In this document: one piece after another, positions 41,305 to 48,986 of the stretch | How positions within the stretch are numbered: the stretch's first letter is position 1 | Layout: the number at the start of each line of letters is the position of its first letter | NCBI GenBank assembly: GCA_934317845.1 | Contig: CAKRES010000016.1 | Span: forward strand, 1 to 63,918 | Origin: an uncultured Lachnospiraceae bacterium | GTDB lineage: Bacteria; Bacillota; Clostridia; Lachnospirales; Lachnospiraceae | DNA: 63,918 bases | Direction: 5' to 3' | The notes under the pieces: model-generated | The model's database searches: none | What the model saw: the letters and a program-made list of their open reading frames with translations, nothing else | Told to the model about the DNA's origin: nothing | Made by a program: the position numbers and the translations under genes

Positions 41305-43374
41305 ATGAAACGGAGGAGAAGACAACAGGCACTATTTTTCGCATTGTTACTGGTAGTAACGTGCTTGACACCGGTACAGCAGGGACGGGATGCTTACGCA
41401 GCTGCAAAACCAAAATTATCGACAGCGGCAGTATCACTCACAGTAGGAACAAAGAAAAAAATAACGTTAAAGCACGCAGACAAAAAAGTCAAATGGAAGG
41501 TGACTTCAGGAAAGAAGTATATCAAGCTGAATAAAAACAAAGGAAAAACCGTAACCGTAACAGGAACGAAGAAAGGAAAAGCGAAACTTACTGCTCAGTA
41601 TGCAGGAAAGAGTTATACCGTACGGGTTACCGTAAAAGCAACAAGCAAGGTATTCCCTAAAAAAGTAACAGTGAACATTGGAGAAACACTGACGCTGAAG
41701 CTGCCGGGCAAACAAAAGGCAACAAAATGGAAGAGTACGAACAGTAAAATTTTGCGTATAAAAAAACATACCAAGCACAGCGTGACTATAGTGGGTGTTG
41801 CAGCTGGTAAAGCAACGTTGAAAGCAACAGTGAATGGAAAAATCAGAAAATGTGCGGTGACAGTGAAAAAAAGTAAGAAAACCGAAAAAGGATACTTTTA
41901 TTCGGTAACCCCACTGGCAGATTCTGTTTGTAGTTATTTTTATGTAAAAACGGATAATCCGGATCCGAAAAGTTTTGTATTCGTAGATCAGGAAACACCA
42001 TATACCGAGTCCGGCAAATGTACGATCAGACAGTATAATTCCACATTTGCCGATGTGGATTATGTAGATGAAACTACCAAAAAGGTCAACGGAGGGTACT
42101 TGTTTTACGGCTCCGGCACGGATGGTGGCACATGGTATCTTGCCAACATAACGGACGAGAAGGAACAAGTCACAGACATTACAGTTACAGTGCCAACGCT
42201 GCAGACAACGACAGATTATCTGATCAATACCTATACGACACCAAACATGTCTTTTTTTGAAAAAATGAATGCGGTGCAGAAAGGTCTGGATGAAATCTGT
42301 CTGTATTCCGGAGTGGCTGTGCTGGGAGAGTGGAAGAAAAGTACGACATCACCATTCTATGGGATATCTACCTCACCGCATGTTGATCAGACATTTTATA
42401 TTCAGGATCCTTATTATCGAACCGGCGGTCAGGGAATGCTGATATCTAATCTGTATCCATTTCGTCTGGATTCCATAGGATTTCCGTCTCAGATGGCGTC
42501 GGTCGCAAAGAAGCTCGACGCAAGCGTAAAGTGTCAGTGGAACAAGTATGCTCACTGGCTGATTGACATTACCTGGAATGGAACAACCAAAGCATACGGC
42601 GGTGCCGGTAGCGGAGGTGGTCAGGGAATTACCAAAGATATGATCACACATCGATACAATTTTACCGGACGGGGGGCTGATACCTCGACCAAACACTCCT
42701 GGTCAGAGATTAAGGCTATGATCAAAGAATACGGGCAGATGACTGTTGCGGAAGAACCAACAGATCTTCCCGAACTCACATGGACAGATGTAGCGAATAC
42801 CGTAGGAACCGAAGGAAGCTATGTGCGCCTTGTGCTGCTCAATTCGATCTTTGGCGGAACTGGAACCGGATATACTTTTCTGTATGGAACAGGCGAAGGA
42901 GGAATTGCCTATTTTTCGAATGCCTGGTATGATGGCAGATATTTCAATTCGCATGAGTATTTTGAAAAAGGAACCACATTTGGTGATGAGACAGCATCAA
43001 AGGCTTCCATTATTGTAAAAGATGCCAAAATACCATTTCCGGAATCTACGGAGGGCAAAAGATACCTGTATAATTATCACACAATCGATCAGGCATCAGA
43101 ATACGATCCGCAGACAGGAACGTGGAGTGGCTTTACCAGATATAACTATCATGCTGACAGCAATACATGGATCGCGTCTGTTTATAACAATGCGACGTAT
43201 TATGATGAAAGCTCCCGTTCCTATAAACCAATTGAGGAGGAAGCATTTAAGGATGCCTGTACATTAACACAGGAAGAAGTTGCAGCAATGAATATAGACT
43301 GTAATGCTAACATCGATCCAACCTCATATTATATTTATGATATGACGGTGGCTCCCGGAACAAAAGGGCAGTAA
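41305..43374 (+). CDS. Secreted protein with Big_2 Ig-like repeats and unknown C-terminal region
   Basis: The 689-residue product has a signal peptide (MKRRRRQQALFFALLLV...; cleavage near AYAA, about 33). It then has two lysine-rich bacterial Ig-like domains: SLTVGTKKKITLK to VRVTVK, and VNIGETLTLKLPG to CAVTVKK, up to about 195. The remaining 490 residues, rich in Tyr, Thr and Gly, form no family I know. They contain a Gly-rich stretch YGGAGSGGGQGITKD and aromatic repeats suggestive of a beta-rich adhesin or carbohydrate-binding fold. SD AGGAGG precedes ATG 41305. It follows coaBC after 60 bp without a visible terminator. It is likely surface-exposed. Confidence 0.75.
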   Translation: MKRRRRQQALFFALLLVVTCLTPVQQGRDAYAAAKPKLSTAAVSLTVGTKKKITLKHADKKVKWKVTSGKKYIKLNKNKGKTVTVTGTKKGKAKLTAQYAGKSYTVRVTVKATSKVFPKKVTVNIGETLTLKLPGKQKATKWKSTNSKILRIKKHTKHSVTIVGVAAGKATLKATVNGKIRKCAVTVKKSKKTEKGYFYSVTPLADSVCSYFYVKTDNPDPKSFVFVDQETPYTESGKCTIRQYNSTFADVDYVDETTKKVNGGYLFYGSGTDGGTWYLANITDEKEQVTDITVTVPTLQTTTDYLINTYTTPNMSFFEKMNAVQKGLDEICLYSGVAVLGEWKKSTTSPFYGISTSPHVDQTFYIQDPYYRTGGQGMLISNLYPFRLDSIGFPSQMASVAKKLDASVKCQWNKYAHWLIDITWNGTTKAYGGAGSGGGQGITKDMITHRYNFTGRGADTSTKHSWSEIKAMIKEYGQMTVAEEPTDLPELTWTDVANTVGTEGSYVRLVLLNSIFGGTGTGYTFLYGTGEGGIAYFSNAWYDGRYFNSHEYFEKGTTFGDETASKASIIVKDAKIPFPESTEGKRYLYNYHTIDQASEYDPQTGTWSGFTRYNYHADSNTWIASVYNNATYYDESSRSYKPIEEEAFKDACTLTQEEVAAMNIDCNANIDPTSYYIYDMTVAPGTKGQ

Positions 43375-43419
43375 TGGTGGAACTCGCCCGGGTGTTTTTT
43401 GGGAAAGCGTAGGAAAACA

Positions 43420-43449
43420 TTGCGAATCTTCCCGGTATTATGTTATGAT
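43420..43449 (+). promoter_or_regulatory. Promoter of the small acidic protein gene
   Basis: TTGCGA (43420-43425) and TATGAT (43444-43449) are spaced by 18 bp, 38 bp before the start of the small gene at 43487. Confidence 0.45.
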
Positions 43450-43486
43450 AGAGACAGAAATTATGAGCAAGCGAGGAGGGAGATTT

Positions 43487-43666
43487 ATGGCAGACACACC
43501 AAAGTTTTTTGATGCGAGCGACTTAACCGATGTATTTAAGGAACTGGATGCGGCAAATGAAAAAATAGAAGAGATAGAGGATGACGTGGAAATGGCGGCA
43601 TCCCAAAGACGTTTCGAGGAGATTATTATGAAACACCGTGAAAATGGTGGCAAGGGAAATGAATAA
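43487..43666 (+). CDS. Small acidic helical protein (59 aa), unknown function
   Basis: The product (starting MADTPKFFDASDLTDVF) is acidic and predicted helical, with a heptad-like segment KELDAANEKIEEIEDDVE that could form a coiled coil. No signal, Cys or metal motif is seen. ATG 43487 follows GAGGAGGGAG; an upstream in-frame start at 43445 overlaps the promoter. It is monocistronic between its promoter and the terminator at 43676. Family not recognised. Confidence 0.65.
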   Translation: MADTPKFFDASDLTDVFKELDAANEKIEEIEDDVEMAASQRRFEEIIMKHRENGGKGNE

Positions 43667-43675
43667 CCAAACAAA

Positions 43676-43718
43676 GATCCTACAGAATCAAAGTTGTTGA
43701 TTTTGTAGGATTTTTTTA
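43676..43718 (+). terminator. Terminator of the small acidic protein gene
   Basis: GATCCTACAGAATCAA pairs with TTGATTTTGTAGGAT around AGTTG, followed by T7. It isolates the gene from the Big_2 paralogue cluster. Confidence 0.85.
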
Positions 43719-43751
43719 ATGAAAACATTATTTTATATTCATAAAATAGCA

Positions 43752-43780
43752 TTGACATATTAAAACACGAGGTGTACAAT
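43752..43780 (+). promoter_or_regulatory. Promoter of Big_2 paralogue 1
   Basis: TTGACA (43752-43757), 17-bp spacer, TACAAT (43775-43780), 71 bp before the start codon at 43851. Confidence 0.7.
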
Positions 43781-43850
43781 AAATATGCAAAATGTCCAAA
43801 AAAGCAGTTTGGTTTTGGACGAAAAATACAAAGCAAAGGGAGGTCCTACG

Positions 43851-46244
43851 ATGAAGAAATCGAGAATCGCAGCATGGGCGCTGGCCGCTGTTATGGCAGT
43901 ATCAACCGCTACAGCATACGTACCAGCCAATGCAGCAGTCAAGGTGAACAAAGTCACCGTTGCCAGCAGTTTATCTGGTAACAAGAAGACTGTAGTAGTA
44001 GCAAAGGGTAAGTCAGTAAAGTTGGCAACAACCGTAAAGGTAAAGCCAAACAAAAAGGCGAACAAGAAAGTATCTTATTCCGTAAAGGATAAGAAGATTG
44101 CTTCCGTAAATGGTAAGGGTGTAGTAAAAGGTAATAAGGTTGGAACAACCAAGGTTACCGTAACATCTGCAAAGAACAAGAAGAAAAAAGCTACCATTAC
44201 CGTAAAAGTCGTAAAGGCAGCAGTAAAGAAGGTAACAGTAAATAAGAAAAAAGCATCATTAAATGTAGGTCAGACATTAAAATTAAAGACGACCGTAAAA
44301 GCAGGCAAGGGTGCAAATAAGACGATTGCATTCACTACTTCTAAGAAGAAAGTAGCAACCGTTAACAAAAAAGGTGTGATCACAGCAGTAGGAACAGGTT
44401 CTGCAGTCATCACAGCAAAAGCAATCGACGGATCAGGAAAGAAAGCAACCTGTAAAGTAAAAGTTGCTAATCCGATCAACTTAGCAGCGATGAACGTGTT
44501 AAATGCAAGAAGTGTAACTTTTGCATTGGATAAACCACTTGCATTAACTCCGGATCAGGTAAGCGTGAAGAAGAAATTGTATGCTTCCGGTAATTACAAC
44601 TATGCGTTAAAGATCAATAACATGACAACTACTGATAATGTAAATTACACCGCAGTATTGGATAACGATAGTTACATTGGTGTTGGTGCATTTGTTCAGG
44701 TAGCGATTCCATCTTTAACAGGTACAGTAAAGAGTCTGGAAATGGAATACAAAGATCAGGTATGTGCTTTCACAGAGGAAGTAGTTTCTTCCTGGACAGC
44801 CGGAAAATATCAGAAAAAGACATTTAGCTTTGGTGAGGGAGATGGCTATAGCAGCTATGCGCTTTCTGGCGTTCCTGCAGGATTGACTGCTGAAGTAAAA
44901 GGTGACAGCGTTGTTGTCAAAGGTGTTCCAACAGCGGCTGGTGCATTAGATGCAATATTGACAGCTGTAGATGAGCTTGGTAATACATTAACCCAGACGA
45001 TTCACTTTATCGTAGGTGATGACAACACTGTAGTGGCAGCATCTACACAGCAATATAGCCTGATTGGAGCAAAAGAGATCACTGCTTCTAATTCTATTTC
45101 AGCAACTGGTTGTGGAGACTATTACAACTATTCGGTTGTAAATGATCCTTCCGGTATTGTTACCAACAAGAATACGAATAATTCTTTATCAAGCGATTCT
45201 GTTAGAGTAAAAATTCTGGTTGCTGGTACGTATACAGTGACAGTGCGTGCAACAAGTATAAAAGATCCTACCAAGTATGCCGATGCCAATATTGTGTTTA
45301 ATGTAAAACAGGGTATCTCCATCGGTGGTGCATTAAAGGATGCACAGGGTAATCCAATGGCAGATGGTGACATTCGCTTTACCAACAAGGACAGAGCTTC
45401 CTTATATTGTAGATATACATACGCAAGCTTTGATTACAATACCAGTACCTATTCTGCATTAGTAGATCCGGGTGTATATGATATTTCGGCTTCTTATAGC
45501 GCTGATGACAATGATGCACAGGATTATACTTTATCCACAAAGTATTTGTATGCGCAGTCCTTGATGACTACTGCTACCGGATATGACATCCAGTTAGATG
45601 ATATCTATAAAGTAGCAATTTCTGTTCCGGATTATAATAATAGCATTGACTGGAATTATAATCATGTTACAGTAGGACGTACATATAATGGATCTGGTGC
45701 GATCTACTTAAAGAACGGAACCTATACGATCGAGTCTGATGAGATTTCAGATTATTCCGCAGGTACATCTACCACAACAGGTGACTGGTTCAATGGTACT
45801 GTAACAAAGACTGCATATCCTGCAGGATATAAGTTTACAGCAACCTTCACAGTAAATGGTGCAGCAGTAGCTGTTCCGGTTGCAAAGGTAGCATCAGGAC
45901 AGCCTCGTGAGGAGATTTCAACTACGGTTGCTGCAAAAGACACGACAGCAGAAGTTACCGAATTAGATGAGACTTACTGGTTGGATAATATGGATACTAA
46001 TGGATATTATGCATATAAATTTACGCCTAGTGAGGATGCCTCATATGAAATTAGTAATTCCAATGTTTATTTCTATAATATGGATGGAACTATGGTTACT
46101 ATGACAGGCGGAAGCTATGCATTGAAGGCAGATACAACCTATATTGTTGGTTCTGGCTCAAGAGATAGTAGTGTCACCTTTAGAATTACAAAGAAGGTAA
46201 CGTCTACAGAGCCAGAGACGCCGGAAACACCAACAGAGGAGTAA
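43851..46244 (+). CDS. Secreted Big_2 Ig-like protein, paralogue 1
   Basis: The 797-residue product has a signal peptide ending AYVPANA (cleavage about 28) and two Lys-rich Big_2-like domains (about 29-115 and 116-205). The first includes KKVSYSVKDKKIASVNGKG, the second KKVATVNKKGVIT. A conserved middle region begins NVLNARSVTFALDKPLALT, and a putative Ig-like segment near 330-390 reads SGVPAGLTAEVKGDSVVVKG. The C-terminal half has Tyr/Asp-rich modules such as YDIQLDDIYKV. The positive N-terminus may bind teichoic acid or DNA. SD GGGAGGT. It resembles paralogue 3 most closely. No sortase LPxTG motif is visible at the C-terminus, which ends in Thr/Glu/Pro. Confidence 0.82.
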   Translation: MKKSRIAAWALAAVMAVSTATAYVPANAAVKVNKVTVASSLSGNKKTVVVAKGKSVKLATTVKVKPNKKANKKVSYSVKDKKIASVNGKGVVKGNKVGTTKVTVTSAKNKKKKATITVKVVKAAVKKVTVNKKKASLNVGQTLKLKTTVKAGKGANKTIAFTTSKKKVATVNKKGVITAVGTGSAVITAKAIDGSGKKATCKVKVANPINLAAMNVLNARSVTFALDKPLALTPDQVSVKKKLYASGNYNYALKINNMTTTDNVNYTAVLDNDSYIGVGAFVQVAIPSLTGTVKSLEMEYKDQVCAFTEEVVSSWTAGKYQKKTFSFGEGDGYSSYALSGVPAGLTAEVKGDSVVVKGVPTAAGALDAILTAVDELGNTLTQTIHFIVGDDNTVVAASTQQYSLIGAKEITASNSISATGCGDYYNYSVVNDPSGIVTNKNTNNSLSSDSVRVKILVAGTYTVTVRATSIKDPTKYADANIVFNVKQGISIGGALKDAQGNPMADGDIRFTNKDRASLYCRYTYASFDYNTSTYSALVDPGVYDISASYSADDNDAQDYTLSTKYLYAQSLMTTATGYDIQLDDIYKVAISVPDYNNSIDWNYNHVTVGRTYNGSGAIYLKNGTYTIESDEISDYSAGTSTTTGDWFNGTVTKTAYPAGYKFTATFTVNGAAVAVPVAKVASGQPREEISTTVAAKDTTAEVTELDETYWLDNMDTNGYYAYKFTPSEDASYEISNSNVYFYNMDGTMVTMTGGSYALKADTTYIVGSGSRDSSVTFRITKKVTSTEPETPETPTEE

Positions 46245-46283
46245 TCCGGGTTTCTGATTAAAAACTTCATAACGAAGCAAGTA

Positions 46284-46323
46284 AAGAAGTCTGTTGCAGC
46301 GATGCAGCAGGCTTCTTTTTCGT
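46284..46323 (+). terminator. Terminator after Big_2 paralogue 1
   Basis: AGAAGTCTGTTGC pairs with GCAGCAGGCTTCT, followed by T5C. The same sequence, slightly varied, occurs after paralogue 3 at 51380-51417. Confidence 0.85.
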
Positions 46324-46380
46324 TTGCTTCAAAATTGCAAAAATCCCTTGTAAAATACCTTGCTTTGGGCTGTAATTTCA

Positions 46381-46409
46381 TTGACGTTGTTATTGGGGCA
46401 GGATATAAT
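46381..46409 (+). promoter_or_regulatory. Promoter of Big_2 paralogues 2 and 3
   Basis: TTGACG (46381-46386), 17-bp spacer, TATAAT (46404-46409), 70 bp before the start at 46479; the spacing and leader length mirror those of paralogue 1. Confidence 0.7.
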
Positions 46410-46478
46410 AAATAGATAACATGTTTCAAAAAACAACCATGTTTTAAAGGAAAGCACAAAGCAGGAGGAGGTTTCGCG

Positions 46479-48956
46479 ATGAAGAGATCGAGAATCGCAG
46501 CATGGGCATTGGCGGCTGTTATGGCAGTATCAACTGCGACAGCATATGTGCCGGCAAATGCAGCAGTCAAGGTGAAGAAGGTCACCGTTGCCAGCAGCTT
46601 ATCTGGTGATAAAAAGACGGTTGTAGTAGCCAAAGGAAAGTCCGTGAAGCTTGCAACAACGGTAACGGTAAAGCCAAACAAAAAGGCGAACAAAAAAGTT
46701 TCTTATTCCGTAAAGAATAAGAAGATCGCTACCGTAACCAAGAAGGGTGTAGTAAAAGGTAAGAAAGCTGGAACAACCAAGGTTACAGTGACATCTTTAA
46801 AGAACAAGAAGAAAAAAGCAGTCATTACCGTGAAGGTTATGAAAAGTGCCGTGAAAAAAGTAACAATGAATACGAAAAAAGCGGCATTAAATGTAGGTCA
46901 GACATTAAAAGTAAAGACGACTGTAAAGGCTGGCAAGGGGGCGTGCAAGACGCTTGCATACACTACTTCTAAAAAGAAAGTAGCAACTGTCAGCAAAAAA
47001 GGTGTGGTCAAAGCAGTGGGTGTAGGTTCTGCAACCATTACAGCCAAAGCGATCGACGGTTCCGGAAAGAAAGCAACCTGTAAAGTCACAGTTACCAGTC
47101 CGGTGGTTGGTTTGGTGGAGCCGGTTAATCTGGCATCCATGAACATACTGAACAAAGGCACGATCACATTTGCGTTAGACCATCCACTTGCATTAACTGC
47201 AGATCAGATTAGTGTGAAAAAGAAACGAAATGCAGCGGGTACATATAATAATGCATTGAAGATGGCCAGTATGACAACGGCAGACAATGTGAACTATACA
47301 ATAAGATTAGACTTAGACAGAAATAGCTATATTACAATAGAAGACATTGTGCAGCTTGAGATTCCTGCGTTAACAGGTACTACGAAGAGCCTTGAAGCAA
47401 TCTACAAGGAACAGGCGAGTGCCTATACGGATGAGGAGACATCTTTTTGGTATGCTCAGTCCTATGCTTTAAAAAGCTTCAGTTTTGGAGACACATATGG
47501 GTATAGCAGATATGCCATCTCAGCACTGCCGGCGGGATTGACGGCACAGGAGGAAGCAGGTGGATTGATGGTCAAAGGTGCACCGTCTGCAGTGGGATCG
47601 ACGGATGCAACAATGACAGCGGTGGATGAATTTGGAAATACATTGACGAAGACGATTCATTTTATTGTTTATGATGGTAATACGCTGGTGGCAACAGCTT
47701 CTCCTGTGTATCAGTTGATCGGTACGGAGGAAGTGGAGATGTCCAGCACGATTGACAGCAGAGGTGGAAGCGGAGAAGATGTTTATACGGTAATAAGCGA
47801 TCCTTCTAATATTGTAACAAACAAAAGAGAAGATGGTATCCTTAGGGCGAGTTATGACATCAATGCTACCAGTTCGATGGTTTATGTTGCTGTTAAAGCG
47901 GCAGGAACCTATGTTGTTACTGTGCGTGTATCTAGCGGCAGGGAACCATCTCAGTATACAGATGTGGATGTGGTATTTCATGTAAAACAGGGTATTTATG
48001 TCAGTGGGGTACTAAAGGATGCATATGGCAATGCGGTATCGAGAGGATCTGTCACATTTGAAAATAACGATAAAAACTCCAAATACTGTGCGTATGCTTC
48101 TGATTCATATTATTATATGTCCAAATACAAAACGCTGATTGAACCGGGCGTTTATGATATTACAGGACACTATAGTTATTATAAGGATTCTTCGGACTAC
48201 ACATCATCTACCCAATGTCTGTATGCACAGTCTTGTATGACAGATGGGATGGAGTGCGATATTACGTTGAGCGACCTTTATAAGGTTACGATTCCAATAT
48301 CGGATTACAACGATTCTTATGCTTGGCGCTATAACGGTATTAAGGTAGGAGAGACCAATTGTTTTTCTACTCAAACGGAAACATATTATGATGAATTATT
48401 TTTAAAGAATGGAACGTATACGTTAGAGTCAAAGGTTACGGACTGGAGCTCCGGAAAAAGAACTATATATGCCTGGGGAAACTGGTTTGCAGGTTATGAC
48501 TATATAGATAGCTGTAAGACCGGTAAAACCTATACCTTGCGTACTACCGTTGTTGTGAATAATGCGCCGGTTACTGTTGCTGCGGAAAATATAGAAAAAA
48601 CACTGAAGTCCAGCGATAGCTCCTTATTCCCGTCAGGTAGTCATATCATAGGCGCAAAAGAGGCAAAGGAGAGTGCAGAAGTAGATGTAGTTTATGATTT
48701 ATATACACCAAAATTTTGGGAATATAATTGTATTGAGCAGAAGTGGGTAGATCATCACTATTGTGCATATAGCTTTACTCCTTCCGAAACGGGATCGTAT
48801 TATATTGGATCAGAGGGTAATGTAGTATTTTATGATGCAGAAACAGGTGAGAAGCTGTCGGCAAATGATGGTGTTTATCAGTTGACTGGCAATACCAAGT
48901 ATATTGTAGGAGCAGATGGAGAACGCTATACCTTCTGCATTAGAAAGAAAAACTAA
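46479..48956 (+). CDS. Secreted Big_2 Ig-like protein, paralogue 2
   Basis: The 825-residue product is the most diverged of the three. The signal peptide and two Lys-rich Ig-like domains (to about 205) are nearly the same as in paralogue 1. The downstream part has its own sequence, including a stretch around GYSRYAISALPAGLTAQ, a longer segment near residues 420-470, and a C-terminus ending in a beta-like module with YTFCIRKKN. SD GGAGGAGG. It is followed after 30 bp by paralogue 3 with no terminator between, so the two are one transcript. Function is unknown; a surface adhesin or binding role fits the build. Confidence 0.8.
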   Translation: MKRSRIAAWALAAVMAVSTATAYVPANAAVKVKKVTVASSLSGDKKTVVVAKGKSVKLATTVTVKPNKKANKKVSYSVKNKKIATVTKKGVVKGKKAGTTKVTVTSLKNKKKKAVITVKVMKSAVKKVTMNTKKAALNVGQTLKVKTTVKAGKGACKTLAYTTSKKKVATVSKKGVVKAVGVGSATITAKAIDGSGKKATCKVTVTSPVVGLVEPVNLASMNILNKGTITFALDHPLALTADQISVKKKRNAAGTYNNALKMASMTTADNVNYTIRLDLDRNSYITIEDIVQLEIPALTGTTKSLEAIYKEQASAYTDEETSFWYAQSYALKSFSFGDTYGYSRYAISALPAGLTAQEEAGGLMVKGAPSAVGSTDATMTAVDEFGNTLTKTIHFIVYDGNTLVATASPVYQLIGTEEVEMSSTIDSRGGSGEDVYTVISDPSNIVTNKREDGILRASYDINATSSMVYVAVKAAGTYVVTVRVSSGREPSQYTDVDVVFHVKQGIYVSGVLKDAYGNAVSRGSVTFENNDKNSKYCAYASDSYYYMSKYKTLIEPGVYDITGHYSYYKDSSDYTSSTQCLYAQSCMTDGMECDITLSDLYKVTIPISDYNDSYAWRYNGIKVGETNCFSTQTETYYDELFLKNGTYTLESKVTDWSSGKRTIYAWGNWFAGYDYIDSCKTGKTYTLRTTVVVNNAPVTVAAENIEKTLKSSDSSLFPSGSHIIGAKEAKESAEVDVVYDLYTPKFWEYNCIEQKWVDHHYCAYSFTPSETGSYYIGSEGNVVFYDAETGEKLSANDGVYQLTGNTKYIVGADGERYTFCIRKKN

Positions 48957-48986
48957 TATATGGAACGAATAAAGGGAGGTCTTAGG

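Noticed and set aside
46139..46693. Minus-strand frame of 184 codons over the Big_2 paralogue 1-2 junction
   Set aside because: It is the reverse of the signal-peptide and Ig-like coding region plus the intergenic spacer, with Val/Thr-rich translation. Similar frames occur opposite each paralogue, as expected for shadow frames of a repeated gene.
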